Source: Rhizorhapis sp036570425 (GTDB taxonomy: Bacteria > Pseudomonadota > Alphaproteobacteria > Sphingomonadales > Sphingomonadaceae). Taken from it: DNA of 64,000 nt. Positions 8,910 to 17,466 of the stretch are shown one piece after another (the stretch's first letter is position 1; each line of letters opens with the position of its first letter). Location of the stretch: contig DATCYF010000011.1 in the NCBI GenBank assembly GCA_036570425.1, positions 124,001 through 188,000 on the forward strand, written 5' to 3'. Made by a program: the position numbers and the translations under genes. The notes beneath the pieces are model-generated. The model had not been told where the DNA came from. It was given only the letters and a program-made list of their open reading frames with translations, and made no database searches.

Positions 8910-9530
8910 TCAGCCCACGCCCATCAGAGCCAGGACTTCCTCGCGGCTTTTCTCATCCTCGCGGAAAACACCCATCATGCGGCTGGTTTTCATGGTGACG
9001 CCTGAAGTGCGTACGCCGCGGGCTGTCATGCAAGCATGGGTCGCCTCGATCACCACTGCTACACCTTCCGGATTGAGATGACTCCAGATGCAATCGGCGA
9101 CTTCCGCCGTCAACCGCTCCTGAACCTGCAACCGCCGGGCAAAGGCGTGGAGCACACGCGCCAGCTTCGATATCCCAACCACATGGTCGCGCGGCAGATA
9201 AGCAATATGGGCCACGCCGATGATCGGTGCCATGTGGTGTTCGCAATGCGATTGGAAGGGGATGTCCTTCAAAAGGACAATTTCATCATAGCCGCCCACC
9301 TCCTCGAATGTCCGGCTGAGATGATGAGCGGGTTCTTCGCTATATCCTTGGCAATATTCTTTCCAGGCACGAGCGACACGCTTGGGTGTGTCGAGCAGCC
9401 CTTCGCGGGAGGGATCGTCTCCCGCCCAGCGAATGAGAGTGCGGATTGCCTCCTGCACATCTTCGGGCACATGCACTTTCGCCGGAGATTCGACGATATC
9501 GCCGTCTTCACTCTTGTCAGAATAAGCCAT
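8910..9530 (-). CDS. folE: GTP cyclohydrolase I
   Basis: FolE converts GTP to 7,8-dihydroneopterin triphosphate, the first step of folate synthesis. The 206-residue protein holds the zinc ligands Cys and His in SHCEHHMAPI and the third Cys in ATHACMTARG, plus GVAHIAYLP and RLQVQERLT from the T-fold core. GAGGGG lies a few bases before the ATG. It heads the folE-SDR-folB operon, whose genes catalyse or support consecutive pterin steps. This is the type I enzyme, not FolE2. Confidence 0.96.
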   Translation of the reverse strand: MAYSDKSEDGDIVESPAKVHVPEDVQEAIRTLIRWAGDDPSREGLLDTPKRVARAWKEYCQGYSEEPAHHLSRTFEEVGGYDEIVLLKDIPFQSHCEHHMAPIIGVAHIAYLPRDHVVGISKLARVLHAFARRLQVQERLTAEVADCIWSHLNPEGVAVVIEATHACMTARGVRTSGVTMKTSRMMGVFREDEKSREEVLALMGVG

Positions 9531-9655
9531 TAGTTCCCCTCGAGCCGCCGGTTCTCGTTCATGTCAGGGCATATGGGACCGAGCGGAGCAAAAGACCAGT
9601 AGAGATCAGCGCTAACCCGCTGTGGGGCGAAAGCGCATCCCGAACCCGGGCGGCT

Positions 9656-10039
9656 TCAATTTCGCCGCAGCGCCGTCACCTCGACCTCGAATTTCATCTC
9701 CGGCTTGACCAACGCGCACACGAGGCAAGTTGCTGCAGGCCTGATATCTCCGAATATTTTTCCCAACACTGGCCCGATGGCATCCCAGTAGACCATGTCG
9801 GTGATATAATAGGTCGCACGCACCACGTCGGCTAACTGGAAACCTCCTTCGGCCAACGCCTTCTCAACAATGGCCAACGCATTTTTTGCTTGGTCCCTCA
9901 CATCTTCCGGCATGGCACGGGTTTCAGGATCATATCCCGTCGTTCCCGCTACAAAACACCAATCGCCCTGCACGACGGCGCGGCTGTATCCCACCGTCTT
10001 TTCGAAGGGGGAGCCGGAGGAAATAAGCATACGGGTCAT
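9656..10039 (-). CDS. RidA/YjgF/YER057c-UK114 family protein
   Basis: A 127-residue member of the Rid family, whose founding member hydrolyses reactive enamine/imine intermediates from PLP enzymes. It has the chorismate-mutase-like fold segments GYSRAVVQGDWCFVAGTTGYD and the late ATCLVCALVKPEMKFEVEVTA. The conserved substrate-binding Arg of RidA is expected near RPAATCLV, and an Arg is present there. Subfamily and substrate cannot be fixed by eye. It lies alone on the minus strand, 125 bp upstream of folE, and 47 bp downstream of the ArsC-like gene. Confidence 0.85.
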   Translation of the reverse strand: MTRMLISSGSPFEKTVGYSRAVVQGDWCFVAGTTGYDPETRAMPEDVRDQAKNALAIVEKALAEGGFQLADVVRATYYITDMVYWDAIGPVLGKIFGDIRPAATCLVCALVKPEMKFEVEVTALRRN

Positions 10040-10086
10040 GACTTCAGAATATCCACTTCGTTGGTGTGGCCGGAGGAATGAGGGCT

Positions 10087-10440
10087 TCAGGATGCGTGTA
10101 GCACCTGCTCATATTGATCCGGCTTGAACCCGACAAGCAATTTACCGTCAAACTCCAGCACGGGCCGTTTGATCATTGAAGGCTGGGCAATCATCAACGC
10201 CTTCGCCTTTTCAGCGTCCAGCCCCGCCTTGTCTGCGTCCGGCAATTTCCTGAACGTCGTTCCCGCCTTGTTGAGCAGCACTTCCCAACCGGCCAGTCTC
10301 ATCCAGCTGTCTAGCCGGGCGGCATCTATTCCGATCACCTTATAATCATGAAAATCATAAGCGATTTCGTGACTATCTAGCCAATTCCGCGCCTTCTTAA
10401 TCGTGTCGCAATTTTTGATGCCATACATCGTGATGGTCAT
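10087..10440 (-). CDS. ArsC/Spx-family (YffB-like) protein
   Basis: A 117-residue thioredoxin-fold protein of the ArsC/Spx superfamily. The N-terminal YGIKNCDTIKKARNWL carries the single conserved Cys followed four residues later by Lys, as in YffB, rather than the CxxC of Spx. The late segment SMIKRPVLEF is the family's cis-proline region. YffB-type proteins are often annotated as glutathione-dependent arsenate reductases, but no ars genes are nearby, so arsenate reduction is not supported. No physiological substrate can be proposed from the sequence. Confidence 0.82.
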   Translation of the reverse strand: MTITMYGIKNCDTIKKARNWLDSHEIAYDFHDYKVIGIDAARLDSWMRLAGWEVLLNKAGTTFRKLPDADKAGLDAEKAKALMIAQPSMIKRPVLEFDGKLLVGFKPDQYEQVLHAS

Positions 10441-10899
10441 GGAGGTTCCTGTCTAAAGCCATCAAGCTGGAAAGGTGCACCTTCCCCCTTTGGAAGTTCG
10501 GCTCACCCCGCAAATGATGTTCAAGAGGCAGATAAAGCCGCCTTCCTGTATTCATGCAAGCACCGATGCAGATCGGGCAGCCAGCGCTGCAAATATTCGC
10601 ACATGCGACAGCTCCGCCCCGCAAATATCGATTTGGAATCGAGGATCGCTGTTGCCGATGATATAGATTGCCCTCGGACGCCCGCCATCCTGCCGAAGTC
10701 CAAGCCTGAACTGTCAGACGGCTGATTATGAGGCGAAGAAGCGGTCCACGACAACGTCTCCAGAGACGGGAGATGAAACTGAGCACCCAGATAGCAACCG
10801 CACTGCTCGGCTCGGGTGAACGCATTTTGATCGCTATAAGAATTCCATCGGCGGCAACGCAGAGACCAGAATCTCATGACTCCAGCGCCTGATTTTCCG
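10441..10899. other. 459-bp gap, no supported gene
   Basis: Between guaA and the ArsC-like gene, no frame has both a plausible start and a family match. On the minus strand about 50 codons are open around 10555-10710 with natural-looking composition (for example IYIIGNSDPRFQID), ending in TGA, but the frame is closed upstream and no start is visible. It may be the tail of a decayed gene. No hairpin with a T-run was found for guaA. Confidence 0.5.
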
Positions 10900-12459
10900 T
10901 CATTCCCACTCGATCGTTCCCGGCGGCTTGGACGTATAGTCATAGACCACCCGGTTTATGCCCTTTACTTCATTCACGATCCGCGTTGCCGTGCGCGCCA
11001 GGAAACTCGCGTCGAAAGGGTAAACGTCCGCCGTCATTCCGTCTGTCGATGTCACTGCGCGTAATGCACAGACGCTGTCATAGGTGCGGCTGTCGCCCAT
11101 CACACCAACTGTCCGCACCGGGAGCAGAACCGCAAACGCTTGCCAGATCGCATTATACAGCCCTGCGTTGCGAATCTCTTCCAGATAGATGGTATCGGCC
11201 TTGCGGAGAATGTCGCAGCGTTCCTTACTCACTTCGCCCGGAATGCGAATAGCAAGCCCTGGCCCAGGAAAGGGATGCCGACCGACAAAGATGTCCGGCA
11301 GGCCCAGTTCACGGCCCAACTCACGCACCTCATCCTTGAACAGTTCGCGCAACGGTTCAACCAGCTTCATGTTCATGCGGTCGGGAAGGCCGCCAACATT
11401 ATGATGGCTCTTGATCGTTACCGATGGCCCGCCGGTAAAGCTGACGCTTTCAATGACATCTGGGTAAAGAGTGCCTTGTGCCAGGAAATCGGCTCCCCCG
11501 ATCTTGCGTGCTTCTTCTTCGAACACATCAATGAAGGTCCTGCCGATGAACTTTCGCTTGGCTTCGGGATCAGTGACGCCCTTGAGCCCGTTGAGGAACA
11601 GAGTTTCCGCGTTTACATGAACAAGGGGGATATTATAGGCGCCCCGGAATAGGCTGACGACCTGCTCCGCCTCTCCCTGCCGCATCAATCCATGATCAAC
11701 GAATACACAGGTAAGCTGGTCACCAATGGCCTCATGGATCAGAACGGCCGCTACGGCGCTATCGACCCCGCCCGACAGTCCGCATATGACCCTGCCCTTG
11801 CCCACCTGAGCCCGGATCTCCTCAATTTTTGTTTGCCGGAATTCCGCCATGCTCCAATCGCCAGCAAGGCCGCAAACATGGCGTGCAAAATTGGCGATCA
11901 GCCTGCCCCCATCGGGTGTGTGGACCACCTCGGGATGAAATTGCATCCCGTAAAATTTGCGTTCTTCGTCAGCAATAATGGCAAAGGGAGCCCCTTCGGT
12001 GACGGCGACAATCTTAAAACCGGGCGCGAAAGCTGTGACCTTATCGCCGTGGCTCATCCAGACCTGATGCCGCTCGCCCTCTTTCCAGAGGCCATCAAAC
12101 AGAGCACAGCTTTCAGCAATTTCGATGAAAGCGCGCCCGAATTCTCCCGACTCGCCGCCTTCCACTTGACCGCCGAGTTGCGCCATCATCACTTGCTGGC
12201 CATAACAGATGCCCAGAATTGGAATACCGGCCTCAAAGAAATGTTGCGGAGCGCGGGGGCTATCCTGATCAGTGACGGAAGCTGGACTGCCGGAAAGAAT
12301 AATACCTTTCGGTTTCATCCGTTCAAAAGCCTCGGCCGCCATGCTGAACGGAGCGATTTCGCTATAGACGCCCGCTTCTCGTACGCGCCTGGCGATGAGC
12401 TGTGTCACCTGACTGCCAAAATCGACGATCAGGATGGATTCTTTGGCCGGAACAGTCAT
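10900..12459 (-). CDS. guaA: GMP synthase (glutamine-hydrolysing)
   Basis: GuaA aminates XMP to GMP using glutamine and ATP, the last step of guanylate synthesis. The 519-residue protein is complete: an N-terminal class I amidotransferase domain (ILGICYGQQ with the nucleophile Cys near residue 86, and FHPEVVHTP with the catalytic His), an ATP-pyrophosphatase domain with the P-loop LSGGVDSAVAA near 230, and the C-terminal dimerisation domain ending GTIEWE. It lies downstream of adk where most alphaproteobacteria carry rpsM-rpsK-rpoA-rplQ. A 191-bp spacer separates it from adk, so it probably has its own promoter. Confidence 0.97.
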   Translation of the reverse strand: MTVPAKESILIVDFGSQVTQLIARRVREAGVYSEIAPFSMAAEAFERMKPKGIILSGSPASVTDQDSPRAPQHFFEAGIPILGICYGQQVMMAQLGGQVEGGESGEFGRAFIEIAESCALFDGLWKEGERHQVWMSHGDKVTAFAPGFKIVAVTEGAPFAIIADEERKFYGMQFHPEVVHTPDGGRLIANFARHVCGLAGDWSMAEFRQTKIEEIRAQVGKGRVICGLSGGVDSAVAAVLIHEAIGDQLTCVFVDHGLMRQGEAEQVVSLFRGAYNIPLVHVNAETLFLNGLKGVTDPEAKRKFIGRTFIDVFEEEARKIGGADFLAQGTLYPDVIESVSFTGGPSVTIKSHHNVGGLPDRMNMKLVEPLRELFKDEVRELGRELGLPDIFVGRHPFPGPGLAIRIPGEVSKERCDILRKADTIYLEEIRNAGLYNAIWQAFAVLLPVRTVGVMGDSRTYDSVCALRAVTSTDGMTADVYPFDASFLARTATRIVNEVKGINRVVYDYTSKPPGTIEWE

Positions 12460-12650
12460 TAGAGTCTCTTTACCTCAACGGAAGGGTTCACGGTCGCCGT
12501 TAGTGCATGTTCAGCGCCGTTGGAACCTGCTTTCGCAAAAAGCTCTCGCTGGGTCGACCGCGCTGAAATCGCCTGAAGCATATCGGGGGACAATGCCAAA
12601 CAGCTCTTCGTCATAATCCTTTCCGTTAGCCAGGACTCTTTCTTCGTTAT

Positions 12651-13301
12651 CTACTGCTCATCCAATATCGCATTGATAGCCAAAGTCACTTGGTTCATGT
12701 CGGCCATGCCATCAACTCGGCTTACAATGCCACGCGCTTCATAGATCGGCAGGACCGGCGCCGTTTTGGCTCTATATTCCGCCATGCGGGTACGAACCGT
12801 TTCCTCATTATCGTCGGCGCGCCGCTTGAACTCCGTACTGCCGCATTTATCGCAAACACCCTCCTCAGCAGGCTGTTTGAAGGTATCGTGATAGCCTTCA
12901 CCGCATGTGGCGCAGGTAAAGCGGCCGGTAATGCGTTTCACCAAGGCGTCTTCATCAACATCAAGTTCGATGACATGGTCAAGCGCGCGCCCACGCGCGG
13001 ACAGAATCTGATCGAGTGACTCGGCCTGTGCGGCAGTCCGCGGATACCCATCGAATATCACGCCAGTGTCCTGCCCCAGCTCATCGAGCCGGTCGCCTAT
13101 GATGCCTGACACTATTTCGTCAGATACCAGTTGGCCGGCTTCCATCACTGCCTTGGCCTTGAGTCCCACGGGTGTTCCCGACTTAACGGCAGCGCGTAAC
13201 ATGTCACCGGTCGAAAGCTGCACCATGCCCCGTGTTTCTTCCAGTCGGCTCGCTTGGGTTCCTTTGCCCGCGCCGGGGGGGCCCAGCAAAATGATATTCA
13301 T
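12651..13301 (-). CDS. adk: Adenylate kinase, long-LID zinc form
   Basis: Adk equilibrates ATP + AMP with two ADP in the cytosol. The 216-residue protein starts MNIILLGPPGAGKGT (Walker A). The long LID domain carries four cysteines in FTCATCGEGY and GVCDKCGSTEF, the structural zinc site. AGGGAGA lies ten bases before this ATG; an in-frame TTG three codons earlier has no such site. secY ends 29 bp upstream, the common secY-adk pair. A second, short-LID adenylate kinase of different ancestry occurs near the right edge of the window. Confidence 0.96.
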   Translation of the reverse strand: MNIILLGPPGAGKGTQASRLEETRGMVQLSTGDMLRAAVKSGTPVGLKAKAVMEAGQLVSDEIVSGIIGDRLDELGQDTGVIFDGYPRTAAQAESLDQILSARGRALDHVIELDVDEDALVKRITGRFTCATCGEGYHDTFKQPAEEGVCDKCGSTEFKRRADDNEETVRTRMAEYRAKTAPVLPIYEARGIVSRVDGMADMNQVTLAINAILDEQ

Positions 13302-13330
13302 GGCCAGCAATCTCCCTGTTGATGCCCTAT

Positions 13331-14698
13331 TTAATGCAGGCGGCCGCCCTTCAGTTTCGCCTTCTTGATCAAATCACCATATTGGTGGGCCAGCAAATGG
13401 CTTTGGATCTGCGTCACTGTATCGACCGTGACGTTTACCACGATCAGCAGACTAGTGCCTCCCAGATAGAAAGGTATACCTGCTTTGGCGATCAGGAATT
13501 CCGGAACTAAACAAATCAGCGCAAGATAAGCTGCACCGATCACGGTGATGCGGGTCAGCACGAAATCCAGATATTTCTCTGTATTCTTGCCGGGACGAAT
13601 ACCCGGAATGAAGCCCCCGTTGCGCTTCAGATTTTCCGCAGTCTCTTCCGGATTGAACACGACTGCCGTGTAGAAGAAGCAGAAGAAGATAATACCAAAA
13701 CCATAGAGGGCCATATAAAGCGGCGACCCATGGGCGAGAAGTTGGTTCAATTCGATGACGAAATCGCCCCACGCGCTTTCACCTGCCACGCGGTTTCCTG
13801 CAAATTGGGAAATCGTAAGCGGCATCAACAACAGCGAAGAGGCGAAAATCGGCGGAATCACACCTGCTGTATTGACCTTGAGCGGCAGATGGCTGCGATC
13901 GGCTTGCATGATGCCCTGCCTCGTCTGCCGTTTCGGATACTGAATCAGAACCCGTCGCTGAGCCCGTTCCATAAAGCAGATGAAGGCGACGAGGCCCAAC
14001 GCCATTCCCAGGCTTCCGATGATAAGCAAACCCGAAATGGCCCCTTCTCGGCCACTCTGGAACAAATTGGTGAGCGTTACGGGTAATTGAGCAACAATGC
14101 CCGCCATGATGATTAACGACACGCCATTGCCGATACCGCGGCTGGTGATCTGTTCACCCAGCCACATCAGGAACATGGTCCCGCCGATCAGTGAGACTAC
14201 AGCTGCAACCCGGAACAACATGCCAGGTTCGACCACCGCTTGAAGCCCTGATTGGGCGCCATAGCCCTCCAGGCCAACAGCGATGAAATAACCCTGAACC
14301 GCGGTGAGACCCACTGTACCATAACGGGTATATTGATTGAGCTTCTTCCGCCCGCTTTCGCCTTCTTTTTTTATCGCGGCGAGTGTTGGTGAAAGGGAAG
14401 ACGCAAGCTGCACGACAATGGATGCCGTAATATAAGGCATTACGCCAAGCGCGATGAGGCTCATCCGCTCAAGCGAACCGCCCGAGAATGTATTGAAAAT
14501 GTCGAGAATGCCGCCCTTCGTTTGCGCATAAAGCTGTGACAACACCGTGGGGTCGATGCCGGGCAATGGCACAAAGCTCAAAAACCGGAATACAATCAAG
14601 GCGCCCAAGGTAAACCAAAGGCGCTTCTTGAGATCGGTCGCCTGCGAAAATTTCGCAAAGCTTATACTGGATGCCATCTGGTCGGCTCTCGATGCCAT
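13331..14698 (-). CDS. secY: Protein translocase subunit SecY
   Basis: SecY forms the channel of the Sec translocon in the inner membrane. The 455-residue product shows the expected ten hydrophobic segments, the plug region after TM1 (TKGGILDIFNTFSGGSLERMS), and the conserved cytosolic loops GESGRKKLNQYTRYGT and NAEETAENLKR-like NPEETAENLKRNGGFIPG. It opens with MASRADQMASSI; the second Met, seven codons in, is a possible alternative start. The 195 bp or more between its start and a hairpin after rplO suggest that secY-adk is transcribed at least partly on its own. Confidence 0.96.
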   Translation of the reverse strand: MASRADQMASSISFAKFSQATDLKKRLWFTLGALIVFRFLSFVPLPGIDPTVLSQLYAQTKGGILDIFNTFSGGSLERMSLIALGVMPYITASIVVQLASSLSPTLAAIKKEGESGRKKLNQYTRYGTVGLTAVQGYFIAVGLEGYGAQSGLQAVVEPGMLFRVAAVVSLIGGTMFLMWLGEQITSRGIGNGVSLIIMAGIVAQLPVTLTNLFQSGREGAISGLLIIGSLGMALGLVAFICFMERAQRRVLIQYPKRQTRQGIMQADRSHLPLKVNTAGVIPPIFASSLLLMPLTISQFAGNRVAGESAWGDFVIELNQLLAHGSPLYMALYGFGIIFFCFFYTAVVFNPEETAENLKRNGGFIPGIRPGKNTEKYLDFVLTRITVIGAAYLALICLVPEFLIAKAGIPFYLGGTSLLIVVNVTVDTVTQIQSHLLAHQYGDLIKKAKLKGGRLH

Positions 14699-15017
14699 AT
14701 CTGCCTTAAACCTCGATCAATTACTGCGCCGGGCGGCGTGCCCGAGTCCATTAGCGGCGGAAGCCGTTCCTGTCGAACTATTCAACATTCGTAGCTTCTT
14801 TGAACATGTCCAATGGCCGGAATTCGAACAACCTCGCCACAAAGGGGGGCTTCCCGCTCTTTAGACCATATGCGGCATTACGACAGAACCTGTCTCAGCA
14901 CGCACCTGCCCGAAGCATCGGCCAAGAAGCACAGGTCCATCCGGGCCCAAAAACATAACGACCCCGCTGCACCATATCGGGAAGCGGGGTCCTATGTGCA
15001 AGCATCTAAAGGGACGC
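14699..15017. other. 319-bp gap between rplO and secY
   Basis: The spacer is unusually long for the spc operon, where rplO and secY are normally almost contiguous. It holds a terminator-like hairpin close to rplO and about 250 bp further toward secY in which I see no gene. A separate secY promoter in this stretch is a reasonable inference, but I cannot point to convincing -35 and -10 boxes. Confidence 0.5.
14949..14991 (-). terminator. Terminator-like hairpin after rplO
   Basis: Read on the minus strand, GACCCCGCT pairs with AGCGGGGTC (9 bp, 14-base loop). TTTTT begins six bases after the stem. It lies 26 bases past the rplO stop. The T-run is offset, so it may be a partial terminator or an RNA-processing hairpin rather than a full stop. 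Confidence 0.6.
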
Positions 15018-15503
15018 TCAGGCCTCTGTCGGCGCTTCCGTCTTGGCTGCGAGAAGCGCAACCGTGCCGCCGGCCTTCTCAACAGCTTCAACGGCGGCTC
15101 TGGATGCACCAGCGACTGCGAAGTCAACCTTAGCCGTGAATTCACCCTTGGCAAGTAGTCTCACACCATGCTTGCCGCCGCGTACCAGGCCCGCAGCCTT
15201 CAGCGCCGCCTGATCGATCGTCGAAGACGGATTCAGCTTGCCGGCGTCGATCGCCTTCTGCACGGACCCCAGATTGGCTTCGGCATAATCCTTGCGGAAA
15301 ATGTTATTAAAGCCGCGCTTCGGCAAACGCATGTGCAGCGGCATCTGTCCGCCTTCAAAGCCGTTGATGCTGACGCCGGAACGCGCCTTCGCGCCCTTCT
15401 GTCCGCGACCAGCAGTCTTGCCCTTGCCAGAGCCGATGCCCCGCCCGACACGCATGCGGCCCTTGCGAGCGCCTGCATTATCTCTGAGTTCGTTGAGTTT
15501 CAT
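15018..15503 (-). CDS. rplO: 50S ribosomal protein L15
   Basis: L15 joins late in 50S assembly, with a long glycine-rich N-terminal tail threading rRNA. The 161-residue protein begins MKLNELRDN and shows GRGIGSGKGKTAGRGQKG and the FEGGQMPLHMRLPKRGF signature. The frame is open 15 codons further upstream, but only MKLNEL matches the family start. The C-terminus carries an Ala/Glu-rich tail. It is the last ribosomal gene of the rplC-rplO run, with 178 bp between it and rpmD that contain a TTTTCC/GGAAAA inverted repeat at 15660-15676 and no gene. Confidence 0.96.
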   Translation of the reverse strand: MKLNELRDNAGARKGRMRVGRGIGSGKGKTAGRGQKGAKARSGVSINGFEGGQMPLHMRLPKRGFNNIFRKDYAEANLGSVQKAIDAGKLNPSSTIDQAALKAAGLVRGGKHGVRLLAKGEFTAKVDFAVAGASRAAVEAVEKAGGTVALLAAKTEAPTEA

Positions 15504-15681
15504 GTTCTTGCACTCGCTTTCGCTATGTTCGCGCCATCTCCGTTCCATGCTTCTGGAAAGAAGATGAAGATCTGGGTCGCCCCAAATCGATTGTTGTAGC
15601 CGGCACCACTCTCGTAGGCTTAGCGGCTCAGTAGCTCGGTCTCGTCGTTATTGCTATGCTTTTCCACGTAGGAAAAGTCCC

Positions 15682-15858
15682 TTACTCGACGACTTCAACC
15701 ATGTGGTGCACCGTCTTGATCATCCCGCGAATTTCGGGGGTGTCCTCATGCTCGACAACCCGATGCAGCTTGTTGAGGCCGAGGCCGATCAGGACCTTAC
15801 GCTGGGATTCCGGACGGCGGATGGGTGATCCCACCTGCTTGATCTTAATTTTCGCCAT
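15682..15858 (-). CDS. rpmD: 50S ribosomal protein L30
   Basis: A 58-codon gene for L30, a small 50S protein. The translation starts MAKIKIKQVGSPIRRPESQR and continues through VLIGLGLNKLHRVVEHEDTP to end HHMVEVVE, the standard bacterial L30 of about 60 residues. Its ATG is only five bases after the rpsE stop, in the normal spc order rpsE-rpmD-rplO. Confidence 0.95.
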   Translation of the reverse strand: MAKIKIKQVGSPIRRPESQRKVLIGLGLNKLHRVVEHEDTPEIRGMIKTVHHMVEVVE

Positions 15859-15863
15859 TTCTC

Positions 15864-16571
15864 TTACTCCACCACAGCTTCGGCGTCGGCCTGAGCGACG
15901 GCTTCGGAAGCCCCGCCACGACGGAGCAGATCGGCGACTTTCTTGCCGCGACGTTGAGCCACCGACTTTGGACTGGTCTGCTCACCGAGTGCCGAAAAGG
16001 TCGCGCGAATCATGTTGTATGGGTTTGATGTGCCGACTGACTTGGTCACCACGTCCGCCACGCCAAGGCTCTCGAAAACAGCACGCATCGGGCCGCCTGC
16101 AATGATGCCAGTACCGGCCGGAGCCGAACGCAACGTCACCTTGCCAGCGCCGAAATGGCCCTTGCCGTCATGATGCAGCGTACGGCCTTCCTTCAAGGGC
16201 ACGCGAACCATCTGTTTCTTGGCCGACGCAGTAGCCTTTGAAATAGCCTCAGGCACCTCGCGCGCCTTGCCATGGCCGAAACCCGCACGTCCTTTGCCAT
16301 CGCCGACTACGACCAATGCAGCGAAACCGAAGCGCTTACCACCCTTAACGGTCTTGCTGACCCGGTTGATATGGACGAGCTTTTCAATCAGTTCTTCGCC
16401 CTGCTCCTCGTCGCGGCCACGACGATCATCGCGCCGACCTCGGCCGCCTCGCTCGCCACCGCGTCCGCCCCGGTCTCCACCACGCCCACGGCGGCCCCGG
16501 CCTTCTTGCTGGGGAGCTTCGCCTTCGACGCCAGTGACGGCTTCAGCTTCAATCTTGTTTTCTTCAGCCAT
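15864..16571 (-). CDS. rpsE: 30S ribosomal protein S5 with RGG-rich N-terminal extension
   Basis: S5 helps to keep decoding accurate and sits at the mRNA entry of the 30S subunit. The core is normal: the double-stranded RNA-binding fold (HINRVSKTVKGGKRFGF, GFGHGKAREVP) and C-terminal part (SAPAGTGIIAGGPMRAV, SVGTSNPYNMIRATF). At 235 residues it exceeds the usual ~165. The extra is mainly an N-terminal acidic start (MAEENKIEAEAV) and about 35 residues of GRGRRGRGGDRGGRGG-type repeats, resembling RGG RNA-binding tails. The loop where spectinomycin-resistance changes occur looks ordinary. Confidence 0.96.
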   Translation of the reverse strand: MAEENKIEAEAVTGVEGEAPQQEGRGRRGRGGDRGGRGGERGGRGRRDDRRGRDEEQGEELIEKLVHINRVSKTVKGGKRFGFAALVVVGDGKGRAGFGHGKAREVPEAISKATASAKKQMVRVPLKEGRTLHHDGKGHFGAGKVTLRSAPAGTGIIAGGPMRAVFESLGVADVVTKSVGTSNPYNMIRATFSALGEQTSPKSVAQRRGKKVADLLRRGGASEAVAQADAEAVVE

Positions 16572-16573
16572 GT

Positions 16574-16927
16574 TCAGAACTCCAATCCGCCTTCACGCGC
16601 GGCATCCGCCAGCGCCTTCACGCGTCCGTGGAAAAGGAAGCCGCCGCGGTCGAATACAACCTTGGTTACACCGGCCTTGGTAGCCGCAGCAGCAACGCGC
16701 TTGCCAACTTGCGCAGCAGCCGCAGCGGTTGCGCCCGTATTGCCGCGCACATCCTTGTCCAGGGTTGACGCAGCAGCGACAGTCTTGCCCTGCGCATCGT
16801 CGATGACCTGAGCATAGATGTGCCGGCCCGAACGATGCACCGAAAGCCGAGGGCGGATCGCGCCCTTGCTCTTGAGTGCAGTACGAATGCGGCGACGGCG
16901 CCGTTCAAAGAGAGAGAGTTTCGCCAT
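16574..16927 (-). CDS. rplR: 50S ribosomal protein L18
   Basis: L18 binds 5S rRNA and anchors it in the central protuberance. The 117-residue protein begins MAKLSLFERRRRRIRTAL, with SVHRSGRHIYAQVIDD and the final FHGRVKALADAAREGGLEF that define the family. Stop and next start (rpsE) are two bases apart. The Ala-rich middle (ATAAAAAQVGKRVAAAA) is within the normal range for the family. Confidence 0.96.
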   Translation of the reverse strand: MAKLSLFERRRRRIRTALKSKGAIRPRLSVHRSGRHIYAQVIDDAQGKTVAAASTLDKDVRGNTGATAAAAAQVGKRVAAAATKAGVTKVVFDRGGFLFHGRVKALADAAREGGLEF

Positions 16928-16930
16928 GGC

Positions 16931-17464
16931 TTACTTCTTCTTGCCTTCTTTGCGGAAGATAAACTCACCGCGATATTTGATGCCCTTGCCCTTGTAAGGC
17001 TCCGGCTTGCGCCAGCGACGGATCTCAGCAGCGACCTGCCCGACTTGCTGCTTGTCATTGCCGGAGATCTCGACCGTCGTGTTATCCGGGGTCTTGATCT
17101 CGATCCCTTCGGGGATCGCAAAGTCGACATCATGGCTGTAGCCAAGCTGCAGCTTCAGATTACGACCTTGAGCATTCGCACGATAGCCGACGCCAGTGAT
17201 TTCCAGAACCTTGGTGAAGCCTTCGGTCACGCCAGTAATCAGGTTCTGCACCAACGTGCGCTGCATGCCCCAATAGGACCGGGCCCGCTTGGTCGCATTT
17301 GAAGGTTGAACCGAAATCTGACCATCTTCGATGGCATAGCTGACTTCCTCAGCAAGCGGTAGCGACAGCGTACCCTTCGGTCCCTTAACCGAGAGCAGGC
17401 CGCCTTCAATGGTCGCCGTGACCCCAGTGGGGATCGCAACCGGCTTTTTACCAATGCGAGACAT
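16931..17464 (-). CDS. rplF: 50S ribosomal protein L6
   Basis: L6 lies near the sarcin-ricin loop and supports elongation-factor binding. The 177-residue product begins MSRIGKKPVAIPTGV and has the two repeated L6 folds; the C-terminal signature PEPYKGKGIKYRGE is present, followed by a Lys-rich end. It lies two bases after the rpsH stop and three bases before rplR. Confidence 0.97.
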   Translation of the reverse strand: MSRIGKKPVAIPTGVTATIEGGLLSVKGPKGTLSLPLAEEVSYAIEDGQISVQPSNATKRARSYWGMQRTLVQNLITGVTEGFTKVLEITGVGYRANAQGRNLKLQLGYSHDVDFAIPEGIEIKTPDNTTVEISGNDKQQVGQVAAEIRRWRKPEPYKGKGIKYRGEFIFRKEGKKK

Positions 17465-17466
17465 AG

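Noticed and set aside
16272..16811. 179-codon plus-strand frame, Ala/Thr/Ser-rich
   Set aside because: Antisense of the RGG-repeat part of rpsE and of rplR; its low complexity only mirrors the repeats.
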